Shown here piece by piece: positions 17,331-25,473 of a DNA stretch of 64,000 nt. Under the pieces are notes generated by a model, which did not search any database, was not told the DNA's origin, and saw nothing but the letters and a program-made list of their open reading frames with translations. Each line of letters opens with the position of its first letter. Within the stretch, counting starts at the first letter, position 1. A program made the translations under genes and the position numbers. Source of the DNA: Sphingomonas jatrophae (GTDB lineage Bacteria > Pseudomonadota > Alphaproteobacteria > Sphingomonadales > Sphingomonadaceae); assembly GCF_900113315.1 (NCBI RefSeq), contig NZ_FOZG01000001.1:1302001-1366000 (forward strand), written 5' to 3'.

Positions 17331-17457
17331 GTTGCAAGTGCGAACTACATGTGTCTCGCTTGCAAAAACTGCATCCGTTTGATTTGGGTTGCACTGCTGT
17401 CCTTAAGCAACGATCGCATACTGCAATGCACAATGAAGAGCCTGCCCGGAGCTGCCG

Positions 17458-18327
17458 ATGCGCCGCCTGCCCCCGCTGACTGCCGTCGAGGCGTTCGTCC
17501 AGGTCGCCCGCCTCGGTTCGGTCAAGGCGGCCGCGGAGGAGCTTGCGCTGTCCTCGCCCGCGCTTAGCCGGCGCATCCAGGCGCTCGAGCGCTTCGTCGG
17601 CCGCCCGCTCTTCGAACGGCGCCACCAGGCGATGGCGCTGAACCCCGCGGGGGAAGCGCTGCTCGCCCGCCTCGCCCCTGCTCTGGGACAACTTGCGGAG
17701 GCGATGGAGGCAGCGACGGCGGAAGGCGACGTGCTGCGCCTGAAACTCGCCGTCCCGCCGCTGTTCGCATCGCAGCGCCTGATCGGCCGCCTGCCTGAAC
17801 TGCGCCAGCGCTATCCCGAACTGCATATCGACATGGATACGTCGGCCCATCCGCTCAGCCGCCTCGGCGAGGGGCTCGATGCCGCGATCGTGCTCGCCCG
17901 CGATGTGGAGCCGCCGCTTTATGGCCGCCTGATCCAGCGCGGCCTTGTCGTGCCGATCGTTGCGCGCAGCGTGGCGGAGCGCACGCATGCCGGCTTCGAC
18001 GCGCTGTCTAGCCTTACCGTGCTGCTGCACCGCGACATGCCGCAGACGTTCGATCTGTGGCGCGAGGCAGTGGGGGCGCCGGGCGTGGAGCCTGCCGCGG
18101 TCGATTATTTCGATTCCGGGCAGCTGATGCTGGAGGCAGCGGCGCAGGGTCTGGGCGTCGCCTTCATGCTCGATCTGCATCTGGAGCTGGCGCAGGACGA
18201 TCGTCTGGTCCGCCTGTTCGATGTGCCGGTGGAATCGAACTATGCTTACTGGTTCGCCTGCCGGCGCGGCGCGCTCGCATCGCGGGCGGTGCGCCTGTTC
18301 CACGACTGGCTGTTCGCTGCCGAATAA
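17458..18327 (+). CDS. LysR-family transcriptional regulator (GcvA-like)
   Basis: A 289-aa LysR protein starting with RRLPPLTAVEAFVQVARLGS, the N-terminal form seen in GcvA-like members. The winged helix covers about residues 5-65 (helix-turn-helix AAEELALSSPALSRRI), followed by the effector-binding domain. The region upstream is full of TTGCA/TGCAA words (17310-17430), likely autoregulatory sites. It is convergent with the cyclophilin gene. The target is not clear; the nearest genes have no metabolic link. Confidence 0.88.
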   Translation: MRRLPPLTAVEAFVQVARLGSVKAAAEELALSSPALSRRIQALERFVGRPLFERRHQAMALNPAGEALLARLAPALGQLAEAMEAATAEGDVLRLKLAVPPLFASQRLIGRLPELRQRYPELHIDMDTSAHPLSRLGEGLDAAIVLARDVEPPLYGRLIQRGLVVPIVARSVAERTHAGFDALSSLTVLLHRDMPQTFDLWREAVGAPGVEPAAVDYFDSGQLMLEAAAQGLGVAFMLDLHLELAQDDRLVRLFDVPVESNYAYWFACRRGALASRAVRLFHDWLFAAE

Positions 18328-18328
18328 G

Positions 18329-18353
18329 CTCCCCCGGCACGCGGCCGGGGGAG
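18329..18353. terminator. Hairpin between the convergent LysR and cyclophilin genes
   Basis: CTCCCCCGGC (18329-18338) pairs perfectly with GCCGGGGGAG (18344-18353) around a 5-nt loop. It lacks a T tract on either strand, so it is at best a weak or rho-assisted terminator for both genes. Confidence 0.45.
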
Positions 18354-18363
18354 GATCGCAGTC

Positions 18364-18819
18364 TTAAGCGACGGTCGCCTTGACGATCTTGCCGGGCGTG
18401 CGCGGCGGCTCACCCTTGGGCAGCGCGTCGACATATTCCATGCCGCTCTCCACCTGGCCCCAGACGGTGTACTGGTTGTCGAGGAAGCGCGCATCGTCGA
18501 AGCAGATGAAGAACTGGCTGTTGGCGCTGTTCGGATCGCTGGTCCGCGCCATCGAGCAGGTGCCGCGCACGTGCGGCTCGCGGCTGAACTCGGCCTTGAT
18601 GTCCGGCTTGTCGCTGCCACCCATGCCGGTGCCGCTGGGATCGCCGCCCTGCGCCATGAAGCCGCCGATCACGCGGTGGAACACCACGCCGTCATAGAAA
18701 CCTTCACGCGCCAGTTCGGTGATGCGCTCGACGTGGCCGGGGGCCAGATCGGGGCGCAGGCGGATGACGACGTCGCCGCCGCTGTCGAGGGAAAAGGTGA
18801 GCGTCGTCGCATCGGCCAT
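18364..18819 (-). CDS. Peptidyl-prolyl cis-trans isomerase, cyclophilin type
   Basis: A 151-aa single-domain cyclophilin, which speeds prolyl bond isomerisation during protein folding. Family residues are visible: YDGVVFHRVIGGFMAQGGDP (active-site Arg in FHRV, and the Q of AQGGD), then SMAR, NSANSQFFIC and an aromatic Trp in VWGQV. No signal peptide is present, so it is the cytoplasmic form (PpiB-like). AAGGAG precedes ATG 18819 by 9 nt. It is downstream of the MFS gene on the other side of a 77-nt gap with the same orientation. Confidence 0.9.
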   Translation of the reverse strand: MADATTLTFSLDSGGDVVIRLRPDLAPGHVERITELAREGFYDGVVFHRVIGGFMAQGGDPSGTGMGGSDKPDIKAEFSREPHVRGTCSMARTSDPNSANSQFFICFDDARFLDNQYTVWGQVESGMEYVDALPKGEPPRTPGKIVKATVA

Positions 18820-18896
18820 CGGGTAAAACTCCTTGCTGGTCGCCGGCAGTTAGGGTGTGGGAGCCGCCGGTGCCAGCCCCTTCCGCGAGACGCCGC

Positions 18897-20492
18897 TCAG
18901 TCGAGCCGCTTGCCCGCCGTCTCTGGCAGGCCGAAAAAGGTGACCACCAGCGCCATGGCCACCACCGCGATCGTGTACCAGAGCCCGGAGAAGGGATCGC
19001 CCGTCTTCACCACGATGAACTGGCTGATGAACGGCAGGAACCCGCCGAAATAGCCCGTGCCGAGATGATAGGGCACCGACATCGATGTGTAGCGGATGCG
19101 CGCCGGGAACAGCTCCACCAGCAGCGCCGCAACCGGGCCGTAGGTCATGCCGGAGAGGAAGCCGATCACCACGATCAGCGCCACCATCGCCACCGCCGCG
19201 CCGAAGCCCGGCCGCACCTTGTCGATCGGATAGCCGGCGCCCTTCAACGCCGCATCCAGCGCCGCCGGATCCCGCGCGTCCACCGCCGTGCCGCCGATGG
19301 TGACGACCGGCGCGGCGCCCGCCGCCCCCGCCGTCTTGGTATAGGCGACGCCCTTGCGCGCCAGCGCGTCGAGCAGCGCGCCACACGGGCTCGCCTGTGT
19401 CTGCGCAAACGGGTTGTAGGCGCATCCGCTGCCCGCGACCACCACGGGCGCACGCGCCTGCGCCTGCGCCAAAGCCGGGTTGGCCACCGCCGCCAGCCCG
19501 TGGAACAGCGGGAACATCAGCACGAGGGTCAGCGCATAGCCGATCAGGATCGGCTTGCGCCGCCCGATCCGGTCGGACAGCCGCCCGAACAGGATGAACC
19601 AGCCGAGGCTGAATACCGCCGCCGCGCCGACTGTCAGCCGCGCGACCGTGTCGTCCACCCGCAGCGCGTTCTGGAGGAAGTACATCACCTGGAACTGCGC
19701 GGTGTACCAGATCACCGTCAGCCCCGCGGCGATGCCGAACAGCGCCACCAGCATCAGCCGCACGTTGCTCGCCGAACGGAAGCTTTCGCCCAGCGGGTTG
19801 CGCGCAATCTCGCCCGCTTCCTTCATCGCCTTGAAGACGGGGCTTTCGCTCAGCTTCATGCGGATCCACAGCGAGATGCCGAGCAGCACGACCGAGAACA
19901 GGAAGGGCAGCCGCCAGCCCCACGCCGCCCACGCCTCGCGGCCGACCAGCCCCTCCGCGAACAGCACCACCATCAGGCTCAGGAGGAACCCCCCGATCAC
20001 GCCCGCCTGGATGAAGCTGGTGTAGAAACCGCGCTTCTCCGCCGGCGCATGTTCGGCGACATAGATGGCCGCGCCGCCATATTCGCCGCCCAGCGCCAAG
20101 CCCTGCATCACGCGCAGCAGCACCAGCAGCACCGGCGCCGCCATCCCGATCGTGGCGTAGGAGGGTACGAGACCGACCCCCGCCGTCGCCACGCCCATCA
20201 GCGCGATGGTGGCGAGGAAGGTGTATTTGCGGCCCAGCCGATCGCCGAAATGCCCGAACAGGGCCGCCCCCAGCGGACGCACGCCGAAACCGACGCCGAA
20301 GGAAGCGAGCGCCAGCAGAAACTGCGCGGTCTCGCTGCTCGCCGGGAAGAATTGCCGGCCGATGATCGTCGCCAGCGTGCCGTAGATGAAGAAGTCGTAC
20401 CACTCGAACACGGTGCCGAGGGTGGAGGCGACGATCACCAGCCGATCGCGCCTGAAATCGAGCGTCCCGTCGCCCGCCCCGCCGTCCGCCAT
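18897..20492 (-). CDS. Major facilitator superfamily transporter, metabolite:H+ symporter type
   Basis: A 531-aa inner-membrane transporter. The N-terminal ASTLGTVFEWYDFFIYG and the GDRLGRK loop between helices 2 and 3 are typical of the metabolite:proton symporter branch (KgtP, ProP, ShiA relatives), and GRLSDRIGRR repeats the motif in the second half. About 80 extra residues lie between helices 9 and 10, with two cysteines, forming an extracytoplasmic insert. ATG 20492 has GGGGGAG 4 nt upstream; a longer frame to 20786 overlaps the GFA gene and is rejected. The substrate, probably a small organic acid, is not readable. Confidence 0.88.
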   Translation of the reverse strand: MADGGAGDGTLDFRRDRLVIVASTLGTVFEWYDFFIYGTLATIIGRQFFPASSETAQFLLALASFGVGFGVRPLGAALFGHFGDRLGRKYTFLATIALMGVATAGVGLVPSYATIGMAAPVLLVLLRVMQGLALGGEYGGAAIYVAEHAPAEKRGFYTSFIQAGVIGGFLLSLMVVLFAEGLVGREAWAAWGWRLPFLFSVVLLGISLWIRMKLSESPVFKAMKEAGEIARNPLGESFRSASNVRLMLVALFGIAAGLTVIWYTAQFQVMYFLQNALRVDDTVARLTVGAAAVFSLGWFILFGRLSDRIGRRKPILIGYALTLVLMFPLFHGLAAVANPALAQAQARAPVVVAGSGCAYNPFAQTQASPCGALLDALARKGVAYTKTAGAAGAAPVVTIGGTAVDARDPAALDAALKGAGYPIDKVRPGFGAAVAMVALIVVIGFLSGMTYGPVAALLVELFPARIRYTSMSVPYHLGTGYFGGFLPFISQFIVVKTGDPFSGLWYTIAVVAMALVVTFFGLPETAGKRLD

Positions 20493-20580
20493 CCTGCTCC
20501 CCCGCCGCTTGCGCTGTGTCCGTCCCGTCAATGCGGGCAGCGCGGCGGCGACGCAATGCGTCTCGGCCAAGCAGGCCGGG

Positions 20581-20943
20581 TCAGCCGATCGCGCCGGGAT
20601 GATCCTTCCCGTTGAACGGCACGATGGTCGGCCGCAGATCATGCCCCTCGTCGAGGCAGCGATAATTGACGCTGTAGGACGTGGGATGCGATCGCGGCCG
20701 GTAGAAGCTCTTGATCCCGCATTGCGAGCAGAAGATGTGCCGCGCCTTGCCGCTGCCGAAGCGGTAGGTGGTGGTGTCCCGCACACCGTCGGTCAGGCGG
20801 AACTTCTTCTCGTCGACGATCAGGTGCAGATAGCCCGTCATCGAACAGATCGAACAATCGCAGTCCAGCAGCTCCACCTCGGGCGCGGACAGCGACACCT
20901 GAAACCGGACAAGGCCGCAGTGGCAGCCGCCTTCGATCAGCAT
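20581..20943 (-). CDS. GFA-domain (CENP-V/GFA) family protein
   Basis: A 120-aa protein with the cysteine pattern of the GFA/CENP-V fold: GCHCG near residue 7, DCDCSIC near 28, and FCSQCG near 71, which bind two zinc ions. The founding member is the glutathione-dependent formaldehyde-activating enzyme, but most members of this size have no proven activity. It starts 9 nt after the stop of the upstream L,D-transpeptidase-type gene with no good ribosome binding site of its own, so the two are probably translated together. Confidence 0.85.
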   Translation of the reverse strand: MLIEGGCHCGLVRFQVSLSAPEVELLDCDCSICSMTGYLHLIVDEKKFRLTDGVRDTTTYRFGSGKARHIFCSQCGIKSFYRPRSHPTSYSVNYRCLDEGHDLRPTIVPFNGKDHPGAIG

Positions 20944-20952
20944 GCCGCGCGA

Positions 20953-21597
20953 TCAGGCCTTCGCCGCATAGATCATCCGGCCTTCGCCGAGCCGGCCGAG
21001 CACGAGCTCCAGCTCGCTCTCCGACACCGCGAAGCACCCCTCGGAGCGGCCGAGCTTGCCATGATCGCGCACCATCTCGGGCCCGACATACCAGGCGGCA
21101 TGGACGACCACGGCGCGCTGCAGCGCATTGTCGTTCGTTTCATCCAGCCCATCCAGCCGGCGCGAGCGGCCATGCTTGCCGACGTAGAGCGCGCCCGTGC
21201 GATAGGCGCCCTCGGACGATGCGGCGGAGCCGACATCGTTGGAGAAGCGCCGCACCCAACCGCTATGATCGGGATCGGAGCCGCGGCCATGCGCCACCAG
21301 CAGGGTGGTGGTGCGACCGTTCATCATATCGACCAGATGGAAGCGCGGATCACGCGACGCGCGGGCGAAATCGGCGATGGCGATCAGGTCGCGATTGGGG
21401 ATCTCATGCGCATGCGCCTGGAGCGCAGCGCGCGCCCGCGCCAGCAGCGCCGGGCGGACCGCCGGCTGGTCCGCCGCAGACTTCAACACCAGCGGCGTTT
21501 CCGCGAAAGCGGAGCCCGCCACCAGACCGGCCGCACCCAGCGTGCCAAGCCCAAGAAACCCGCGACGCGAAACCGCGCCGTTCGTCCGATCGCCCAA
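20953..21597 (-). CDS. Exported murein L,D-transpeptidase catalytic-domain protein (YkuD-like)
   Basis: A 214-aa protein with a twin-arginine-type signal (SRRGFLGLGTLGAAGL, cleavage near AFA-ET). The catalytic part carries VVHAAWYVG and GRSEGCFAV, the His and Cys segments of the PF13645-type L,D-transpeptidase fold that handles peptidoglycan stem peptides in the periplasm. The first start of the frame is TTG at 21597 with GAGGG upstream; no ATG is available before the Tat motif. It lies 9 nt upstream of the GFA gene and 124 nt downstream of a second L,D-transpeptidase gene. Confidence 0.8.
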   Translation of the reverse strand: MGDRTNGAVSRRGFLGLGTLGAAGLVAGSAFAETPLVLKSAADQPAVRPALLARARAALQAHAHEIPNRDLIAIADFARASRDPRFHLVDMMNGRTTTLLVAHGRGSDPDHSGWVRRFSNDVGSAASSEGAYRTGALYVGKHGRSRRLDGLDETNDNALQRAVVVHAAWYVGPEMVRDHGKLGRSEGCFAVSESELELVLGRLGEGRMIYAAKA

Positions 21598-21721
21598 AAT
21601 CCCGCCCTCGCAAGCCTTTGCCCGGAGCGGAATTTACCAGACGAGATTTAACGAGTCCCGGCTGGTTCCTGATGTGCTGCTCAGCCCATCGGCCAAGCAG
21701 CACATGTCGTCGTTACGCGTC

Positions 21722-22975
21722 CTAGTTCGATGCCATCTGCACCCGAGCGCCGGGCAGGTTGGCCTTGGCCGTCTGGATCTCCTTGTCGAGCCGCTGCGCC
21801 AGTTGCGCGTCGCGACCATAGGGATCCTTCAGCATCTTCACGCCGCCTGCATCCGCCTCCGCGGTGAAGTAGACGAGGTAGACCGGCCACTGGTCCGCCA
21901 GCCGCACCGTCTTGGTGTCCTGCGAGCCGTAAGCGTCCTCGAACGCCATCCGGCTCTCGTCCCGCTGCATCAGCTCGAGTGCAAGCTGGTCGATGTCCTG
22001 CACGCGGATGCAGCCGTGGCTCAGCGCGCGCTCCTGCCGGGCGAACAGCGCCTTGGCCGGCGTGTCATGCAGGTAAATTGCGTGCGGGTTCGGCATGTCG
22101 ATCTTGACCTTGCCGAGCGAGTTGCGCGGCCCCGGCGGCTGACGGTAGCGCACGCCACTCGCCGTCCGCACCGCCTGGTAGCCGCGGCCGAGACCCTGCT
22201 TGGCGATCGACTCCGGCACGTTCCACCACGGATTGACCACGATCGAGGACGCCGTGAGCGACAGCTGCGGCGTCGGCGTCTTGGGCGATCCGACCACCAC
22301 CGTGTAGCTCGCCACCTGCGATCCCTGCTCCACCACCTTCAGGTCGTAGCTGGGAACGTTGACGTAGAGATATTTGTCGCCGAGCGTGCGCGGCATCCAG
22401 CGCCACCGCTCCATGTTCGCGCGCAGCCTGTCGCGCTCCACCGGGTCCTTCGCGTCGGCGAGCGCGGTGCGCAGCGCGGCATATTGCTCATTCTGCGGCA
22501 GCAGCCCTTCCAGCCACGCGCGGACATTGCCCTTGGCAACGGCACTCGCCAGTTCGGCGGGCAGCTTGGAGGCCTCGTAGGGCGAGCGTTCGATATGCCA
22601 GTCGAACGCGGCCTTGTCGGCCACGCGACCCGAATAATAGTCGCGCGCCAGCGACAGCGCGGCGGCGTTGGCGACGCTGTCCAGCGCCGCAGGATCTTCC
22701 GCCGCCATGGCGCGACGCAGGGCAGCGCGGTTGTAGACCTCGGGATCCAGCCCTTCCCGCTCGGACGCATCGATCGCCGCCAGCAGATCGCGCGCCGCCT
22801 CGGGCGACCATGCCCCCGGCAGCGGCGCCAGCGTGGCGGACACCACCGCAGGCTCGGCCTGCGAGAAGGCCGGGGTGGCCACGTTCATCAATGCGGCAAA
22901 CGCCCCGCTCGCCAGCGCGACGGCCAGCGCGGTGCGGCGGCGGATCGGGTTGGAGGGAAGGACGGGCTGGTCCAT
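21722..22975 (-). CDS. L,D-transpeptidase family protein (YcbB/LdtD-like)
   Basis: A 417-aa periplasmic enzyme: signal sequence in the first 40 residues (RRRTALAVALASGAFAAL), a helical N-terminal region, then the YkuD catalytic domain with NPWWNVP and the active-site SHGCIRV (Cys near residue 323). The layout matches the YcbB group, which forms 3-3 crosslinks in peptidoglycan. No peptidoglycan-binding repeat is obvious in the shortened N-terminal half. It is transcribed with the smaller L,D-transpeptidase-type gene downstream. The 269-bp gap upstream to the tRNA holds no gene. Confidence 0.88.
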   Translation of the reverse strand: MDQPVLPSNPIRRRTALAVALASGAFAALMNVATPAFSQAEPAVVSATLAPLPGAWSPEAARDLLAAIDASEREGLDPEVYNRAALRRAMAAEDPAALDSVANAAALSLARDYYSGRVADKAAFDWHIERSPYEASKLPAELASAVAKGNVRAWLEGLLPQNEQYAALRTALADAKDPVERDRLRANMERWRWMPRTLGDKYLYVNVPSYDLKVVEQGSQVASYTVVVGSPKTPTPQLSLTASSIVVNPWWNVPESIAKQGLGRGYQAVRTASGVRYRQPPGPRNSLGKVKIDMPNPHAIYLHDTPAKALFARQERALSHGCIRVQDIDQLALELMQRDESRMAFEDAYGSQDTKTVRLADQWPVYLVYFTAEADAGGVKMLKDPYGRDAQLAQRLDKEIQTAKANLPGARVQMASN

Positions 22976-23244
22976 GGCGCGACGCTCCGGCTACGTGATG
23001 TTTACGATCTGCCGCTAAAAACGCCGCGGGATTCTGCCCGATCCCAATCTGTCAATAAATATAATGCAGGAACCGGAGCGCGACTGGATCGTGCCAGCGT
23101 GCGACGAGAACGTTTCGTCTCAGCAACGTCAAGATGAAGCGATCCGCGCGTGCGATGAGGCCCACACGCGGCGCATCTGGTAGTCCTGAAAGATGCGGTT
23201 GCATCGCCTCTGCGCGGCAGCTAAGGGGAGCGCCCGGCGGGTGC

Positions 23245-23320
23245 GGGGCTGTAGCTCAGATGGGAGAGCGCTGCAATCGCACTGCAGAGGTCAGGGGTTC
23301 GATTCCCCTCAGCTCCACCA
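23245..23320 (+). tRNA. tRNA-Ala (anticodon CGC)
   Basis: A complete 76-nt cloverleaf with encoded CCA. Acceptor GGGGCTG pairs with CAGCTCC and includes the G3:U70 pair that identifies alanine tRNA. D stem GCTC/GAGC, anticodon stem CTGCA/TGCAG with loop ATCGCAC (anticodon CGC, reads GCG), T arm AGGGG-TTCGATT-CCCCT. A possible promoter, TTGCAT-N17-TAAGGG, lies upstream at about 23200-23228. Confidence 0.97.
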
Positions 23321-23393
23321 GCCCCGCCGGTTCCTGACACAAGTGCAAGCGCGTAGCGGATCGCCGTTGCGGTGATCCTCCGCGTTCGCGCGC

Positions 23394-23651
23394 CTAGCCG
23401 CCGCGCCTTTGCACGCGGCCGGCAGCGCCAGCCTCTGGGACATCGCAGCGATCCGAGATGATCCGCAGCCCCGGCACGTAGAGGCCCAGCCCCTCGCCCG
23501 GCAGCAAGGCGGGCGCCGCTACGAACACCGTCTGGAGAAGCCCGGCCGCCAGCACCGCCGCCGCGGAGATTCCCGCCACATCGCGCACATGGTCGTGGAG
23601 CGATCCAGCGATGGCGCAGTCATCCCCTTGGTCGAATGCCGCTTCGTCCAT
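23394..23651 (-). CDS. Small hypothetical protein with one hydrophobic segment
   Basis: An 85-aa frame starting MDEAAFDQGDD, with GAGGGG 6 nt before ATG 23651. It has one hydrophobic stretch (ISAAAVLAAGLLQTVFVAA) and no recognised domain. It follows the winged-helix gene on the same strand after 62 nt and could be the last gene of that small cluster. The ribosome binding site is the main support; it may be a chance frame in GC-rich DNA. Confidence 0.4.
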   Translation of the reverse strand: MDEAAFDQGDDCAIAGSLHDHVRDVAGISAAAVLAAGLLQTVFVAAPALLPGEGLGLYVPGLRIISDRCDVPEAGAAGRVQRRGG

Positions 23652-23713
23652 CGCCTGCCCCTCTACTGCGCTGCACAACGGACAGGCGTCCGCAGGGTCG
23701 CAGTTAAGCGGCG

Positions 23714-24154
23714 TTAAGCAAGAACGTCGCTGCCGAGCATGGAAAGCCAGCGGATCATCTGCCGGCTGCCATGTTCCGACAGGCCGAGGAAGACGCGCCG
23801 CCCATCACCCGGATCGCGCGTGCGCTCCAGCAATCCGGCTTGCTCCAGCAGCGCGATGTGGCGGAGCGCCGTCGTTGCCGGGGCTGCCGCGCCGATGCAG
23901 GCGGCGCTGACGGATTGCACCCGCCCCGCGCTGGTGCGGACAAACGTGTCGAGCAGGATGTCCCACGCGGGGTCGGCGAACAGCCCCTCGCCGAACAGTC
24001 GGTCGCGCTGCCGCCGCGCGTCGTAGACGGCGCGCGCCACCTCCACCGCCTGCATGCGCGAAAGCGTCGGGCGCGCAGCGCCGTCCGCGCCGTCGCTGCG
24101 CCGGTCCGCGTCGCTTGCCTGCGCGAAGCCGCCCGGCCGGGCGTTCCTCGGCAT
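23714..24154 (-). CDS. Winged-helix DNA-binding protein (MarR-like)
   Basis: About 146 aa. The C-terminal 90 residues read as a winged helix: DPAWDILLDTF, then SVSAACIGAAAPATTALRHI (helix-turn-helix with recognition helix), then LLERTRDPGDGRRVFLGLSE (wing). This is close to the MarR group. The N-terminus is low in complexity and the true start is uncertain: 24184 overlaps the upstream gene by 26 nt, 24154 follows its stop by 4 nt, and 24055 would give only the domain. It is probably cotranscribed with the membrane protein gene upstream. Confidence 0.72.
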   Translation of the reverse strand: MPRNARPGGFAQASDADRRSDGADGAARPTLSRMQAVEVARAVYDARRQRDRLFGEGLFADPAWDILLDTFVRTSAGRVQSVSAACIGAAAPATTALRHIALLEQAGLLERTRDPGDGRRVFLGLSEHGSRQMIRWLSMLGSDVLA

Positions 24155-24158
24155 CGGC

Positions 24159-24596
24159 CTATCGCCATGGTGCATCAACGCCATGGCGCTGCGCCCTTGT
24201 TCGATGCCGCAGCACCGCGACGACGATCACCGCCATGAAGGGATAGGTCAGCACCACGTTCAGCCAGCCATAGCTGTGCTGGGCGATGCTCCCCGGGTCG
24301 ATCGCCTTGGCGATGTGGCCGGCGATGGGCGCCAGCTTCAGGCCCGCGGTGCAGCTTGGCCAATATCGGTTGGCACGCAGCGCCAGCGCCAGAAGCCCGC
24401 CGAAGCTTAGAATGTCGATCGCGAAGATGTCCCACTCGACCTCCCGAAAGCTGGTGTCCGGATCGGATGCGGCCGCGAGGCCGAGGGCCGATGCCAAGAC
24501 GAGGATGACGCCGGCAAATTGCTCCGGCCGTCCGCCACGGGTGATCGTGACGGCCAGGACGAGCGCGACGCAGTTCCAGTAGATGATCACGAGCAT
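24159..24596 (-). CDS. Hypothetical integral membrane protein
   Basis: A 145-aa protein with four predicted membrane helices: near residues 1-19 (LVIIYWNCVALVLAVTI), 26-43, 62-84 and 114-131. No family is recognised. It sits directly upstream of the winged-helix gene, with which it shares strand and essentially no gap, so the regulator may respond to, or control, this membrane protein. The 198-bp gap upstream, to the LuxR-type gene end at 24795, holds nothing I recognise. Confidence 0.6.
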   Translation of the reverse strand: MLVIIYWNCVALVLAVTITRGGRPEQFAGVILVLASALGLAAASDPDTSFREVEWDIFAIDILSFGGLLALALRANRYWPSCTAGLKLAPIAGHIAKAIDPGSIAQHSYGWLNVVLTYPFMAVIVVAVLRHRTRAQRHGVDAPWR

Positions 24597-24794
24597 GCGA
24601 CCGCCTCATCGGCGGTGCGGCCGCCCGTCAGTCGGCGCAGCAGCCCTCGCTGGCAGCCAATCCCTGCGAGGCTCTGTTCGCCCCGTTCGGAACATGTCTC
24701 TGAAAATGAAATTCGGCAGCCATGCGGCCTCCTTCGCGGCAGCGCGTGCGCCGCGTTTCCTTGCGGGACGCCACTGCGCCCGGCCACGGCCGGA

Positions 24795-25319
24795 TCACAG
24801 GGCGAGACGATAGAGCTCCGCGACCAAAGCCAGCACGGCACTGAACCCGACTGCCCAGGCAAGCGTCAGCCACAGCACCCGTTCGGGCGTGAGCTGGACG
24901 ATCCTGCCCGGAAAAGCCTCCGGCGCGTCCGCACTAACCTGTTTTACTGTTTCGCTTGTGTTGATCGTATTTTCTGTATTTAACGCATTCGCTGGCTTTG
25001 CTGCTGTTTGCAGTTCTGCCGGCGGCTCGTCTGGTGCCGCCGTTATGGATTGATCTGCAACCACTGCCGGTGCGGGGTGTACATCTACAGGGGTGTGGCG
25101 CTCGGCTTCGATCAGCATTCGCGCTGCCCGCACGGTGCCGGTGACACCCAGTTTGCGCGCAGCTTCCTGCTGGTAATTCTGGACTGTCCGGTATCCGATC
25201 CCCAGCGAAAGCGCGATTTCCTTCGCCGTCAGCCCCTCGGCCGCCGCTAGCAGGCAGGTACGTTCGCGGGGTGTAAGGGAGCTGATCTTGTCGGGTGCTG
25301 ATCCCACCGACTCATCCAT
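24795..25319 (-). CDS. LuxR-type HTH regulator with C-terminal membrane anchor
   Basis: A 174-aa protein. Residues about 14-70 are a LuxR/GerE helix-turn-helix: LTPRERTCLLAAAEGLTAKE and YRTVQNYQQEAARKLG. There is no receiver or sensor domain in front. A Pro/Ala/Thr-rich linker (about 75-145) leads to one hydrophobic helix at the C-terminus (LWLTLAWAVGFSAVLALVAE). So the DNA-binding domain appears tethered to the inner membrane. Its start codon touches a perfect palindrome at 25320-25334, and it is divergent from a hybrid histidine kinase, suggesting local signalling and autoregulation. Confidence 0.8.
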   Translation of the reverse strand: MDESVGSAPDKISSLTPRERTCLLAAAEGLTAKEIALSLGIGYRTVQNYQQEAARKLGVTGTVRAARMLIEAERHTPVDVHPAPAVVADQSITAAPDEPPAELQTAAKPANALNTENTINTSETVKQVSADAPEAFPGRIVQLTPERVLWLTLAWAVGFSAVLALVAELYRLAL

Positions 25320-25356
25320 GGTCTGTTGCAGACCCCCGCATTAAGCCGGGCTTAAT
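25320..25356. promoter_or_regulatory. Two perfect palindromes between the HTH regulator and the histidine kinase
   Basis: GGTCTG-TTG-CAGACC (25320-25334) lies immediately upstream of the regulator's start codon, and ATTAAGCC-G-GGCTTAAT (25340-25356) 5 nt further out. Both are exact inverted repeats and lie in the shared control region of the two divergent genes. The second could also be a transcript hairpin. Confidence 0.5.
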
Positions 25357-25473
25357 CTTCGGCCGAAGCACAGACATGTTCATTTCAGGCGAGGATTCGC
25401 TTGACCGGGCCTCTGCCCGTCACCGGAGCCGTAACGGCGGGAAACCGGGCTGGTATCGCGCGTTGGCGATGAT

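Noticed and set aside
17290-17382. A 30-codon plus-strand frame with AGGAGAGG directly before an ATG
   Set aside because: The Shine-Dalgarno touches the start codon with almost no spacing, and the peptide has no features. The same bases make better sense as the CU-rich part of a minus-strand RNA.
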